Below, piece after piece: positions 7,824 through 16,362 of a DNA stretch of 64,000 nucleotides; the first letter of the stretch is position 1, and the number at the start of each line of letters is the position of its first letter. Below the pieces are notes generated by a model. The model was not told the DNA's origin and searched no databases. It worked only from the letters and a program-made list of their open reading frames with translations. The translations under genes were made by a program, and so were the position numbers. The stretch is from positions 5,952,001 through 6,016,000 of the forward strand of contig NZ_SNXU01000001.1 of the NCBI RefSeq assembly GCF_004362515.1, given 5' to 3'. The stretch is from Actinokineospora alba (lineage in GTDB: Bacteria > Actinomycetota > Actinomycetes > Mycobacteriales > Pseudonocardiaceae).

Positions 7824-8756
7824 GTGAGCGGACCCCTCGTGCTGTTGGACTCGGCAGGGCTGTACTTCCGGTCCTTCTACGCCCTCCCCGAGTCGATGAC
7901 CTCCCCCGACGGCGTTCCCGTCAACGCGGTGCGCGGCTTCGCGGGGATGGTCGCCCAGATCATCACCGAACGCCGTCCCGCGCGGCTGGTGGCCTGCCTG
8001 GACGCCGATTGGCGGCCCGCGTTCCGCGTCGCCGCGATCCCCAGCTACAAGGCGCAGCGGGTGGCCGATCCGGCCAACAACATCGAGGAGGTCCCCGACA
8101 CCCTCACCCCGCAGGTCCCGATCATCATCGAGCTGCTCGACGCGATGGGCCTGTGCATGGCCCAGGCCATCGGCTACGAGGCCGACGACGTCATCGGCAC
8201 CCTCGCCGACCGCGAGACCGACGCGCCGGTCGAGATCATCACCGGCGACCGCGACCTGTTCCAGTGCGTCCGCGACGAGCCGACCCCCACCCGGGTGATC
8301 TACGTGGGCCGCGGCTGGTCGAAGGCCGAGGTCATCGGGCCGCTCGAACTCGCCCAGCGCTACGGACTGCCGCCCCGCGGCGACGCCTACGCCGACATGG
8401 CCGTCCTGCGCGGCGACCCGTCCGACGGCCTGCCCGGCATCGCGGGCATCGGCGAGAAGACGGCGGCGAAGCTGATCAGCAAGTTCGGCTCGCTCTCGGC
8501 CCTGGTGGCCGCCGCCGCCGACCCGTCCAGCGACGTCCCCCTGCGGGTCCGGACCGCGTTCGTCGCCGACGCCAAGTACCTTGCCGCCGCACCGAACGTC
8601 GTCGCCGTCGCCACCGACGCGCCGCTCGACATCCGGGGCGAGCAGAAGATGCCGACCGAGATCGCCGACCTGGAGCGGGTCCGCGAACTCCAGGAGCGCT
8701 GGGACCTCGGTGCCGCGGTCGACCGGCTGATCGCCGCGATCACCGGATCGCGGTGA
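7824..8756 (+). CDS. 5'-3' exonuclease (FEN/ExoIX-like, stand-alone)
   Basis: 310 residues from a GTG at 7824 (VSGPLVLLDSAGLYFRSFYA). This is the 5'-nuclease fold found at the N-terminus of DNA polymerase I, here without polymerase. Metal-binding acidic residues lie in LLDSAG, CLDAD, GYEADDVIG and ITGDRDLFQ. The helix-3-turn-helix DNA-binding motif reads GDPSDGLPGIAGIGEKTAAK near residues 195-214. The likely role is flap or Okazaki-fragment processing and repair. M. tuberculosis Rv2090 is the syntenic homologue. The last 17 bp overlap the convergent methyltransferase gene. Confidence 0.88.
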   Translation: MSGPLVLLDSAGLYFRSFYALPESMTSPDGVPVNAVRGFAGMVAQIITERRPARLVACLDADWRPAFRVAAIPSYKAQRVADPANNIEEVPDTLTPQVPIIIELLDAMGLCMAQAIGYEADDVIGTLADRETDAPVEIITGDRDLFQCVRDEPTPTRVIYVGRGWSKAEVIGPLELAQRYGLPPRGDAYADMAVLRGDPSDGLPGIAGIGEKTAAKLISKFGSLSALVAAAADPSSDVPLRVRTAFVADAKYLAAAPNVVAVATDAPLDIRGEQKMPTEIADLERVRELQERWDLGAAVDRLIAAITGSR

Positions 8757-9333
8757 ACGCCACGATCGGCGGCCACGACGGCAGCCGGTCGGGCGTGCGC
8801 ACCTGCTGGAACTCCCCGCGGGCCGTCTCCAGTACGTCGACGCCACTCCAGCCGGCGGCGCGTCGGTAGATCCAGCCCAGGACGCGGTTGAGACGGGTGT
8901 CGTCGGCCAGGCGCATGTCGATCACGAACAGCCTGCCGCCAGGCCGCAGGGCCGCCCGCGCGTTGGCGAGGGCGGCAGGCACGTCCGGGGTGGCGCTGAC
9001 GGAGAACGCCGCCAGCACCGCGTCGAACCCCGACACGGCCAGCGTGGTGGCGTCGCCCTGACGGACCTCGACGTTGTCCCATCCGTGCTTGCGCACCATT
9101 TCGGCGGCGCGCGCGACCATCTCGGCGCTGTGATCGATCGCGAGCACGTACCCCCCAGGCCCGACGGCCTCGCGCAGAATCGGCAGATCGGGTCCGGCGC
9201 CGCAGCCGAGGTCGAGGACCCGATCGCCCTCGGACAGCTCCAGCGAGTCCCGCACCAAGCTGACGAACCGCGCGGATCGCGGCCAGCTCGTGCCGACCTT
9301 CGCGCGGCCCAACCAGTTCCACAACTTCGCCAT
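8740..9333 (-). CDS. Class I SAM-dependent methyltransferase
   Basis: 197 residues from the ATG at 9333, which has a strong ribosome site (GGGGGAAG, 2 nt upstream of ATG by its end). An upstream TTG at 9357 is in frame but lacks one. The SAM-binding motif I is VLDLGCGAGPDL, motif II acidic loop is LAIDHSAEMV, and a post-motif reads LRPGGRLFVIDMR. The UbiE/ArsM-like fold suggests a small-molecule substrate, which is not identifiable. A 44-bp inverted repeat lies 20 bp upstream and may control it. No regulator gene is adjacent. Confidence 0.82.
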   Translation of the reverse strand: MAKLWNWLGRAKVGTSWPRSARFVSLVRDSLELSEGDRVLDLGCGAGPDLPILREAVGPGGYVLAIDHSAEMVARAAEMVRKHGWDNVEVRQGDATTLAVSGFDAVLAAFSVSATPDVPAALANARAALRPGGRLFVIDMRLADDTRLNRVLGWIYRRAAGWSGVDVLETARGEFQQVRTPDRLPSWPPIVAFTAIR

Positions 9334-9353
9334 GTCTTCCCCCAGTTCTCGTT

Positions 9354-9397
9354 CCAATGCAGTCGCATCGTATCACGATGCAATGCGACCGCATTGG
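9354..9397. promoter_or_regulatory. 44-bp imperfect inverted repeat upstream of methyltransferase
   Basis: Outer arms of 15 nt (9354-9368 and 9383-9397, from CCAATGC to GCATTGG) match with one mismatch. A second palindrome, GCATCGT-atc-ACGATGC, sits inside. The sequence is AT-richer than its surroundings. It is probably an operator for an unlinked repressor, possibly with the promoter of the methyltransferase gene embedded. Confidence 0.55.
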
Positions 9398-9416
9398 AAA
9401 CGGGGGGTGGAAACAG

Positions 9417-9453
9417 CTCGGGCGCGTGACCGGCTTGCGGTCACGCGCCCGAG
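9417..9453 (-). terminator. Hairpin terminator after the DUF4333 gene
   Basis: A perfect 16-bp stem (CTCGGGCGCGTGACCG and its complement) with a 5-nt loop, 16 bp beyond the minus-strand stop at 9469. It separates that gene from the methyltransferase gene. Only a short GTTT follows the stem on the minus strand. Confidence 0.75.
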
Positions 9454-9468
9454 AGCGAAAGTCAGGGA

Positions 9469-10164
9469 CTACTTGTCGCTCGGCGGAGCGACCTCGTACT
9501 CGCCGTTCTCGTTGCGGACGGTGATGTTCACCGTGCGCTTCTCACCGGCGATGGTGGCCTCGCAGGTGAACTGGCTGTCCTTCTTGACCGCCTGGTCCGA
9601 CGGGCAGGTGACCGACTCGACCTTCTCGATGTTGTACTTGTCGGTCAGGATCGACTTCACGCCCTCCTGCACGGCGGCCTGGTCGAAAACCTTGGTGACG
9701 AGGAAACCGGGCTTGAAGAAGCCCGTGACCGCGAACGCCCCCGCCAGAAGCACAAAAACGACGACGGCGATCCACAGACCGGTGCTGCTCTTCTTCTTCG
9801 CCGCGCCGGGGTATCCGCCGGGAGGCGGGTAGCCGCCCTGCTGGTGGGGCTGCTGCCCGTACGGCTGCTGCTGCTGGGGATAGCCACCCATGGGGTACTG
9901 CTGCGTGGGCTGCGGCTGCTGGCCGGGCTGGCCGTAGGGCTGCTGCTGCTCGCCACCGGGCGCGCCGTACGGCTGCTGTTCACCGCCGGGCTGGCCGTAG
10001 GGCTGCGGCTGCCCGTACGGCTGCTGCTGCGGGTACCCACCGCCCTGGGCGGGGAACCCGCCAGACGGAGTGCCGGGTGGTGTCGGACCGCCACTGTAGG
10101 GCGGCTGCGGCTGCCCCCACTGCTGCGGATCATTCCCACCGGACGGCCCGTAAGGGCTGCTCAT
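9469..10164 (-). CDS. Pro/Gln/Gly-rich membrane protein with DUF4333 domain
   Basis: 231 residues. Residues 1-122 are low-complexity repeats of the type QPYGQPGGEQQPYG, presumably cytoplasmic. One transmembrane helix follows (TGLWIAVVVFVLLAGAFAVTGF). The outer C-terminal domain of about 85 residues (SILTDKYNIEKVESVTCPSD, later FTCEATIAGEKRTVNITV) is DUF4333, with two conserved cysteines. M. tuberculosis Rv2091c occupies the same place beside the exonuclease and helY. The function is unknown. Similar disordered N-termini occur in the tandem pair at 37.9-39.4 kb, but the outer domains differ. Confidence 0.85.
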   Translation of the reverse strand: MSSPYGPSGGNDPQQWGQPQPPYSGGPTPPGTPSGGFPAQGGGYPQQQPYGQPQPYGQPGGEQQPYGAPGGEQQQPYGQPGQQPQPTQQYPMGGYPQQQQPYGQQPHQQGGYPPPGGYPGAAKKKSSTGLWIAVVVFVLLAGAFAVTGFFKPGFLVTKVFDQAAVQEGVKSILTDKYNIEKVESVTCPSDQAVKKDSQFTCEATIAGEKRTVNITVRNENGEYEVAPPSDK

Positions 10165-10348
10165 GTCTCGCCTCCGCCTGAATCGAGGTCACGCGCCCAA
10201 TGCCCGAACATCGAACACCTCTGGGCGCGATCCAACCACAGCCGGCCAGTCAACCCCAGCCTGGCCGGCGGCGTGTTCACCACACCGCAATGAGGTGGCA
10301 GCTGATCACACCAGTGCCTTGACCGCCACCTCACAGCCGATTCGCGCC

Positions 10349-10528
10349 GGCTCGTTCGCAGGCCGGTGGGCTTGGTGGCGGCTCGTTCGCGCACCGGTGG
10401 GCTTGGTCGCCAGGTCGTTCGTGCACCGGGCTTGGTCGCCAGGTCGTTCGTGCACCGGGCTTGGCCGCCGGGTCGTTCGCGCACCGGGCTCGGCCGCCAG
10501 GTCGTTCGCGCGCCGTTGGGCTTGGGCG
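10349..10528. repeat. Six tandem imperfect ~30-bp repeats
   Basis: Units of 29-32 bp begin with (g/a)g(c/g)TCGTTCG, continue with gcaccgg and end with cttggtcgcc. Units 3-5 are exactly 29 bp and nearly identical (starting 10412, 10441 and 10470). The copies abut with no spacers, so this is a minisatellite and not a CRISPR. The tract lies in the 861-bp gap between helY and the DUF4333 gene. I see no convincing gene in that gap. Confidence 0.7.
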
Positions 10529-10577
10529 TGGCCGCTTCGGGCTCGGGGGTGCGCTGACTGGGTTCTTGTGGGCGGGT

Positions 10578-10718
10578 GCCTGTTTGGGTGGTTCGCCTTG
10601 ATTCGGGGACCCCTCGAAATGGGCCTGTGCGGGTTAAAAGGCGAGGTCAAAGGAACCTCACCCGCACCGCGAGTTTAGGCCCATTTCCCCCGAATCAAGG
10701 CGAACCACCCAAACAGGC
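10578..10718. repeat. Nested inverted-repeat element, copy A
   Basis: Outer arms of 31 bp are perfectly complementary (10578-10608, beginning GCCTGTTTGGGTGG, with 10688-10718). An inner 10-bp stem AAATGGGCCT (10617-10626) pairs with 10677-10686. The loop itself folds (GTGCGGGT with ACCCGCAC, GAGGT with ACCTC). Copies B (42642-42771) and C (58424-58565) share the layout. Copy C matches these arms except at one position, where both arms changed together. Homology with copy C continues about 30 bp past the right arm (GGCCGTTGGGA). Confidence 0.85.
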
Positions 10719-10858
10719 CGTTGGGACCGGCCCGTCACCATCGCGGGGTGGTCCGGGCATGGTCGGCGCGTTGTTTCGACAGCACCCTGTCCGGCCGCGT
10801 TCGAAGTGATTCCGTTCGCTCTTCGACCTTTGGGGGACGTTCGTACGTTCGTCCGGCC

Positions 10859-10982
10859 CGTTCCACCGGCCTCGCTCCACCGGGACCCCGTCCACCGGCC
10901 CGTTCCCCCGGCCCCGTTCCACCGGCCTCGTTCCACCGGCCCCGTTCCACCGGCCACGTTCCACCGACCTCGCTCCACCGGG
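10859..10982. repeat. Tandem ~14-bp repeats
   Basis: About nine head-to-tail copies of a CGTTCCACCGGCCC-like unit, the middle ones nearly identical. It lies 43 bp downstream of the helY stop. Translations of this tract in any frame give simple repeats such as GRWNGAGG and are not genes. Confidence 0.7.
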
Positions 10983-11025
10983 ATCCGCCTCTGGCGAGGC
11001 CTCGTCGGGACTCCCCCTAGGCTCC

Positions 11026-13800
11026 CTAGGCGGCCGCCAATGCGACCACGCCTCGGCGGATTGCCTTCACCGCTTCACGGGCCGTGGCACCCACCGCGGA
11101 GCCTTCGCCCATGACGTCCCGGATTTGGTCCAGCAGGTCGATCACCTGACGGCACCACCGTACGAAGTCGCCCGCCGAGAGTTCCTGGCCGGCCGAGTCC
11201 GCGGCCGTGATCACCTTTTCCAGGGATTCGCCTCGGACCCACCGGTACACCGTCCAGGCGAAGCCAGGGTCGGGTTGGCGGGTCTTCTCCAGCCGGTGGT
11301 GGCGTTCGTCGCCCTCGAGCTCCGCCCACAGCTGGGCCGTCGCCTTGAGTGCGTCCTCGACGGCGCCTCCCGGGACCCGGGCCTCGATCGGGCCGTCGCG
11401 GCGGGCCTCGAAGACCAGGGACGACACCACCGCCGCCAACTCGGCCGGGTTCAGGCGGTCCCACACGCCGTTGCGGAGGCACTCCGCGGCCAGCAGGTCC
11501 GACTCGCTGTAGAGGCGGGCGAGGCGCTTGCCGTGTTCGGTGACCACCTGCTCGCCCTGCTTCTCCCCCGTACCGGGCGCCAGGTAGCCGCGTTCCACGA
11601 GCAGGCCGCGGATCCGGTCGAACGCGCGGGCCAGCGAGTGGGTTGTCGCCGCGACCTTGCGTTCCACCTGTTCGGTCTCGGAAAGCAACCGCTGATAGCG
11701 CTCCGCCCACCGGGCGTGGTTCTCCCGGTCGTCGCAGCCGTGGCATGGGTGTGCGCGCAGCGCGCGGCGGGCGGCCGCCAGGTCGGCGTCGTCGTCGACG
11801 CCGGTGCGGCGGCGGACCCGTGGGGGTAGCTCGATCCCGGCCGCGCGCAGGGTGGAGGCCAGGTCTCTGCGGGACCGCGGCGAGCGCACGTCCACCTGCT
11901 TGGGCAACCGGACCCGGCCGAGCACCGTCACCGGGTTCGGGAAGTCCGACACGGACAGCCTGCCCGCCCACCGGTCCTCGGTCACGACCAGCGGCCGCGG
12001 CTCGCCCATCGCGTCGAGACCCGGGTCGATCACGATCGCCAACCCGGACCGGCGGCCCGCGGGCACCGCGATCACATCGCCCTTGCGCAGTTGCTCCAGG
12101 GAGTGTGCCGCCTCGTTGCGCCGGGCCGCGCTGTTCTGCCGCGACAGCGCCTTCTCCCGGTCGGAGATCTGCTTGCGCAGCGCCGCGTACTGCGTGAAAT
12201 CGCCCAAGTGGCAGGTCATCGACTCCGCGTACCCGGCCAGCGCCTCGCGATTGCGCTCGACCCGCCGCGACAGCCCGACCACCGAGCGGTCGGCCTGGAA
12301 CTGCGCGAACGACTGCTCCAGGATCTCCCGGGCCTGCACCGCGCCCATCCGGTCGACCAGGTTGACCGCCATGTTGTAGCCCGGGCGGAACGACGACTTC
12401 AACGGATACGTCCGGGTCGAGGCCAGCCCGGCCACCTGCTTCGGGTCGAGCCCCGGCTGCCACACCACGACTGCGTGGCCCTCGACGTCGATCCCCCGGC
12501 GGCCAGCGCGGCCGGTGAGCTGGGTGTACTCGCCCGGGGTCAGCTCGACATGCGCCTCGCCGTTGTACTTGACCAGCTTCTCCAGCACGACCGTGCGCGC
12601 GGGCATGTTGATGCCCAGCGCCAGCGTCTCGGTCGCGAACACCGCCTTCACCAGGCCGCGCAGGAACAGCTCCTCCACGGTCTCCTTGAACGCGGGCAGC
12701 AGCCCGGCGTGGTGCCCGGCGAACCCGCGCTCCAACGCCTCTTTCCACTCCCAGAACCCGAGCACCGTCAGATCGGCGTCGGGCAGGTCGCGCGTCTTCG
12801 AGTCGACGATCCGGCGCACCTCGGCGATCTCGTCCTCGGAGTTGAGCCGCAGGCCCGACCGCACGCACTGCGACACGGCCGCCTCGCAGCCCGCGCGACT
12901 GAACACGAACACGATCGCGGGCAACAGACCTTGCGAGTCCAGCCGCTCGACGACCTCGACCCGGGACGGCGGCTTGAACCGCGGGCCACCGTTGCCGGAG
13001 CCCCGGCCGCCGCGGGAGCGCGGACCGTGCCACGGTGTGTGGTGACGGCCGATCTCGTCGGCGCGGCGCACCAGTTCCGGGTTGATCCGCAGCTCGATAC
13101 CGCTGGGCTCGGACCCGGCGAACAGGTCGAGCATCCGGTTGCCGACCAGCATGTGCTGCCACAGCGGCACCGGCCGGTGCTCATCGACCACGACAGCCGT
13201 GTCGCCACGCACCGCCACGAGCCACTCGCCGAACTCCTCGGCGTTGGACACGGTGGCCGACAGCGACACCAAGTTCACCCATTCGGGCAGGTGCAGGATC
13301 ACTTCCTCCCACACCGCCCCGCGGAACCGGTCGGCGAGGTAGTGGACTTCGTCCATCACCACGTAGCCGAGCCCCTCCAACGCCCCGGAGCGCGCGTAGA
13401 GCATGTTGCGCAGCACTTCGGTGGTCATCACGACCACGGGGGCGTTGCCGTTCACCGACGTGTCCCCGGTCAGCAGGCCGACCGACTTCGCGCCGTAGCG
13501 GGCCGTCAGGTCGGCGAACTTCTGGTTCGACAACGCCTTGATCGGCGTGGTGTAGAAGCATTTGCGGCCCTCGGACAGGGCCAGATGGACCGCGAACTCG
13601 CCGACCACCGTCTTGCCCGCGCCCGTGGGGGCGCACAGCAGGACACCGTGGCCCTCCTCCAACGCGGCACACGCGTCGGTCTGGAACGGGTCGAGTTCGA
13701 AGGACAGCTCGGCGGCGAACTCAGCCAGTTTCGGGCTGCGCGCGCGACGCCGGGAGGCGGCATACGCCTCAGCGGGGGTGCGGGATGAGCTTGCGGACAC
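11026..13800 (-). CDS. helY: SKI2/Mtr4-like DExH RNA helicase
   Basis: 924 residues. Helicase motifs are Walker A CAPTGAGKTVVGEF (residues 56-69), Walker B box DEVHY (about residue 151), SLSATVSNAEEFG, and the C-terminal RecA motifs GLLPAFKETVEELF and QLTGRAGRRGID (motif VI). A Ski2/Mtr4-type C-terminal region follows with the DSHCT-like end (WCRQVIDLLDQI). It is probably an ATP-dependent RNA helicase in RNA turnover or processing; the mycobacterial homologue is helY (Rv2092c). It is the last gene of the paf-tat run, 65 bp after the lipid kinase gene, and its 3' end faces a repeat-rich gap. Confidence 0.92.
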   Translation of the reverse strand: MSASSSRTPAEAYAASRRRARSPKLAEFAAELSFELDPFQTDACAALEEGHGVLLCAPTGAGKTVVGEFAVHLALSEGRKCFYTTPIKALSNQKFADLTARYGAKSVGLLTGDTSVNGNAPVVVMTTEVLRNMLYARSGALEGLGYVVMDEVHYLADRFRGAVWEEVILHLPEWVNLVSLSATVSNAEEFGEWLVAVRGDTAVVVDEHRPVPLWQHMLVGNRMLDLFAGSEPSGIELRINPELVRRADEIGRHHTPWHGPRSRGGRGSGNGGPRFKPPSRVEVVERLDSQGLLPAIVFVFSRAGCEAAVSQCVRSGLRLNSEDEIAEVRRIVDSKTRDLPDADLTVLGFWEWKEALERGFAGHHAGLLPAFKETVEELFLRGLVKAVFATETLALGINMPARTVVLEKLVKYNGEAHVELTPGEYTQLTGRAGRRGIDVEGHAVVVWQPGLDPKQVAGLASTRTYPLKSSFRPGYNMAVNLVDRMGAVQAREILEQSFAQFQADRSVVGLSRRVERNREALAGYAESMTCHLGDFTQYAALRKQISDREKALSRQNSAARRNEAAHSLEQLRKGDVIAVPAGRRSGLAIVIDPGLDAMGEPRPLVVTEDRWAGRLSVSDFPNPVTVLGRVRLPKQVDVRSPRSRRDLASTLRAAGIELPPRVRRRTGVDDDADLAAARRALRAHPCHGCDDRENHARWAERYQRLLSETEQVERKVAATTHSLARAFDRIRGLLVERGYLAPGTGEKQGEQVVTEHGKRLARLYSESDLLAAECLRNGVWDRLNPAELAAVVSSLVFEARRDGPIEARVPGGAVEDALKATAQLWAELEGDERHHRLEKTRQPDPGFAWTVYRWVRGESLEKVITAADSAGQELSAGDFVRWCRQVIDLLDQIRDVMGEGSAVGATAREAVKAIRRGVVALAAA

Positions 13801-13865
13801 AACGCAAGGCTTTCACATCCGACCGACAGGCGTCGCCCGTTATCCACAGGGCACGCCGCGTGCCC

Positions 13866-14750
13866 TCAGCCGACGATCTCCAGAGCCCCCGGCACGCACT
13901 CGACGGCCTGGGGCAGCGGGCCGATGCGTTCACCGTCGGCATACGCGACCCAGCCGTTGTCCCCACCGACCGAAACCCGGCGCGCGCGCATCGTGCGCAC
14001 CGCCGGGTGCTCCACGTGCTTTCCGGTGCGCAGGCTCGGCAGGATTCGGACGAGGTCGAGACGCGAGGCCTTGCCGACGATCGTCACGTCCAGCAGTCCG
14101 TCCGCCGGATCGGCGTCCGGGCACACCGGGATCCCCCCGCCGTAGTACGCCGTGTTGCCCACCGCCACCAGCGTCGCGTCCAGCTCGACGCGGCCGTCCT
14201 CGGTGTCGAGGACCAGCGGCTTGGGCCGCAGCGCCGCCAGCTCGGCCAGGATCGCCAGGTCGTAGCGGCGCGGCCCGTGCGGCCACCGCATCCGGTTGAC
14301 CCGCTCGTTGACCGCCGAGTCGAACCCGGCGCACAGCACGCTGGCGAACCACTCGTCGCCGACGCGCCCCAGATCGATGCGCCTGCGCCGCCCCGCACCG
14401 ATGGCCTCGACCAGTGAGTCCGCCGCGGCGAGCGACTCCATCGGGAACCCAAGAGCGCGCACGAGGTCGTTGCCGGTGCCCGCGGGCACCACGGCGAGCG
14501 GCACGTCGTGCTCGGCGCAGAACTGGACACCCTGGTGGGCCGACCCATCGCCGCCCAGGACGACCAGCAGGTCCAGGCCCGCGTCCCGGGCCCGGACCAT
14601 CAGCGCCCGTGACTCCTCGATCGAGTTCGCCTCGACCATCGTCAGGTGGTCGACCGCCGTGCGGAGCTTCTCCGCGACGACGCCTGAGGCCCGACCCGCC
14701 GCACCATGACCGGATGCGGGATGAACCGCCAGCGCCGCCCGAATGCCCAC
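13866..14750 (-). CDS. Diacylglycerol-kinase-family lipid kinase
   Basis: 294 residues from a GTG at 14750 with GGGAGAG 3 nt before it. The DAGK catalytic motif is VVLGGDGSAHQGV, with VVPAGTGNDLVRALGFP downstream. The C-terminal LuxR-independent beta domain reads VGNTAYYGGGIPVCPDADP, then DGLLDVTIVGKASR. Such cytoplasmic enzymes phosphorylate diacylglycerol or related lipids. The gene is inserted between tatC and helY, where M. tuberculosis has none. A second DAGK domain occurs at 22.7-24.2 kb, fused to a phosphatase. Confidence 0.88.
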   Translation of the reverse strand: MGIRAALAVHPASGHGAAGRASGVVAEKLRTAVDHLTMVEANSIEESRALMVRARDAGLDLLVVLGGDGSAHQGVQFCAEHDVPLAVVPAGTGNDLVRALGFPMESLAAADSLVEAIGAGRRRRIDLGRVGDEWFASVLCAGFDSAVNERVNRMRWPHGPRRYDLAILAELAALRPKPLVLDTEDGRVELDATLVAVGNTAYYGGGIPVCPDADPADGLLDVTIVGKASRLDLVRILPSLRTGKHVEHPAVRTMRARRVSVGGDNGWVAYADGERIGPLPQAVECVPGALEIVG

Positions 14751-14785
14751 GTACTCTCCCGTGCCCAAGGACCTGGCCCGGGTGG

Positions 14786-15745
14786 TCAGGTCACGTCGTC
14801 GAAGTCCTTGCCCAGATTCGCCACCGGCTTGCTGGGCTCGACCGGCTCGGGAGCGTAGTTCATCGGCGTGGCCTCGTCGTCGCTCAGCCCCGGGTCTTCG
14901 GCCGCTTCCCGCTTCGCCTTGCGCCGGTCGTGGATGCGGGTGATCTGCACGGCGAGTTCGAACAGCAGCCACATCGCCGCGGCCAGCACGACCATGGAGA
15001 TTGGGTCGGTGCCCGGTGTCGCGAACGCGGCGAAGACGAAGAGCCCGAACACGATGCCGCGCCGCCACCGCTTCAGGTTCGCGTACGGGAGCATGCCGAC
15101 CTGGTTGAGCATCACGATCAGCAGCGGCAGCTCGAAGCTCACGCCGAAGATCAGCAGCATCACCAGGACGAACGAGATGTACGACCCGGCGTCCAGCGCG
15201 GTGATGAACGCGGTTCCGCCGAACCCGACGAGCACGTCCAAGCCCTGCGGGATGACGACGAACGCGAGGACCGCACCGGCCGCGAAGAGGATCGACGCGA
15301 AGATCACGAAGGTGAACGCGAAACGGCGTTCCTTCGCGTAGAGGCCCGGGGTGATGAACGCCCACAGCTGGTAGAGCCACAGCGGCGCCGAGACGACCAT
15401 GCCCGCGGCGATACCGACCTTGAACCGCACCATGAAGCCCTCGAAGGGCTGGCGCTGGAACAGCTGGCACTTGTCGTTGGGCGAGAACCGGGCGTCCGCG
15501 GGCAGCGCGCAGTACGGCTGCAGCAGGATCTGGCTCAGCGATGGGATGGGACCGAGCTGGACGTCCCACCAGATGAAGCCGAACACGCCCCCGAGCACGA
15601 TGAAGAGAAGACCGAGACCGAGCCTGTTACGAAGGTCGTAAAGGTGGTCCTTCAGGGACATGGTGCCGTCGGGGTTGTGTCGGCGATTGCGGATCTTCCG
15701 CTTCTCGCGACGGCTTCCCTCCCGGCGGGGCGTATCACGCACCAC
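14786..15745 (-). CDS. tatC: Sec-independent protein translocase subunit TatC
   Basis: Up to 319 residues from the GTG at 15745; an internal ATG (MSLKDHLYDLRNRL) is an alternative start that removes a basic 28-residue tail. Six transmembrane helices are visible. The family hallmarks are the N-terminal HLYDLRNRL, the FMVRFKVGIAAGMVVSAP helix and the conserved glutamate in FGVSFELPLL. TatC forms the receptor core of the twin-arginine exporter and binds RR signal peptides in the membrane. The C-terminal tail of about 55 residues is charged and probably disordered. It directly follows tatA by 17 bp. Confidence 0.93.
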   Translation of the reverse strand: MVRDTPRREGSRREKRKIRNRRHNPDGTMSLKDHLYDLRNRLGLGLLFIVLGGVFGFIWWDVQLGPIPSLSQILLQPYCALPADARFSPNDKCQLFQRQPFEGFMVRFKVGIAAGMVVSAPLWLYQLWAFITPGLYAKERRFAFTFVIFASILFAAGAVLAFVVIPQGLDVLVGFGGTAFITALDAGSYISFVLVMLLIFGVSFELPLLIVMLNQVGMLPYANLKRWRRGIVFGLFVFAAFATPGTDPISMVVLAAAMWLLFELAVQITRIHDRRKAKREAAEDPGLSDDEATPMNYAPEPVEPSKPVANLGKDFDDVT

Positions 15746-15762
15746 CGTGCGAACCGATCCTC

Positions 15763-16065
15763 TCAGCTCGCGTTCTTGTGCGGCTGGCTCTTGTCGAGCT
15801 TGCTCTGCAGTTCATCGATCTGCTTCTGCAGCTGCTCGGGAGTCTGCTGAGGCGTGGCGGCGGGCAGCTGCTGCGGCTCCGGCTTCACGTCCGCGGTCGC
15901 CGTCGGCTCGGCTTCCTTGTCGTCAGCGCGCATGCCCTTGGTCTCCGCCTTGATGATGCGCATCGACTGTCCGAGCGAACGCGCCATCGCTGGCATCTTC
16001 TTCGCACCGAACAGAAGAATGATCACCACAGCGATGATGAGGATTTCCCACGGTCCTAGCGGCAC
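15763..16065 (-). CDS. tatA: Sec-independent protein translocase subunit TatA
   Basis: 100 residues. An N-terminal transmembrane helix (EILIIAVVIILLFGAKK) is followed by the hinge FGAKKMPAMARSLGQSMR and an amphipathic helix, the TatA/E signature. The C-terminal half is charged with Pro/Gln-rich stretches and a predicted coiled segment (QLQKQIDELQSKLDKSQ). It oligomerises to form the export pore with TatC. It stands between a small membrane protein gene and tatC in the pafB-helY run. Confidence 0.93.
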   Translation of the reverse strand: MPLGPWEILIIAVVIILLFGAKKMPAMARSLGQSMRIIKAETKGMRADDKEAEPTATADVKPEPQQLPAATPQQTPEQLQKQIDELQSKLDKSQPHKNAS

Positions 16066-16080
16066 GGCCGGCCTCCTGTC

Positions 16081-16311
16081 TCAACTTCGCCCTGTAGATG
16101 CTACGCGCCCGGCGGACCGCTTCCGATCGGCCAAAGCGACGCGCAACGCGGCCGAACGGGCCCTAAGCAGGCCCGATCCGTCGTCGAACGTCCCCTTGGC
16201 GGTTCCGATCGCGGTCCGCACCCGACCCAGCCCACGGACAACGCGGACCAGAAGGAACCCCAACAGCGCCAGCCCGAGCAGGACCAACGCCGCACTAGGC
16301 AAGTACGGCAC
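16081..16311 (-). CDS. Small single-pass membrane protein
   Basis: 76 residues, with one N-terminal helix (SAALVLLGLALLGFLLVRVV) and a basic soluble tail of about 50 residues (RARSAALRVALADRKRSAG). No family is recognised. It lies 15 bp upstream of tatA and 51 bp downstream of pafC on the same strand, so it is almost certainly co-transcribed with the tat genes. Whether it assists Tat export is unknown. Confidence 0.65.
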   Translation of the reverse strand: MPYLPSAALVLLGLALLGFLLVRVVRGLGRVRTAIGTAKGTFDDGSGLLRARSAALRVALADRKRSAGRVASTGRS

Positions 16312-16362
16312 GGGGCAACTCTACCGGGTCGCCGGTTGGCGACAGCGCACAATAGCCGACCA

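Noticed and set aside
10349..10528. Repeats at first sight like a CRISPR array
   Set aside because: Units abut without unique spacers, vary in length, and no cas gene is near.
10658..10978. Minus-strand frames encoding RWNGAGG-like repeats
   Set aside because: They are translations of the 14-bp tandem DNA repeat and exist in more than one frame.
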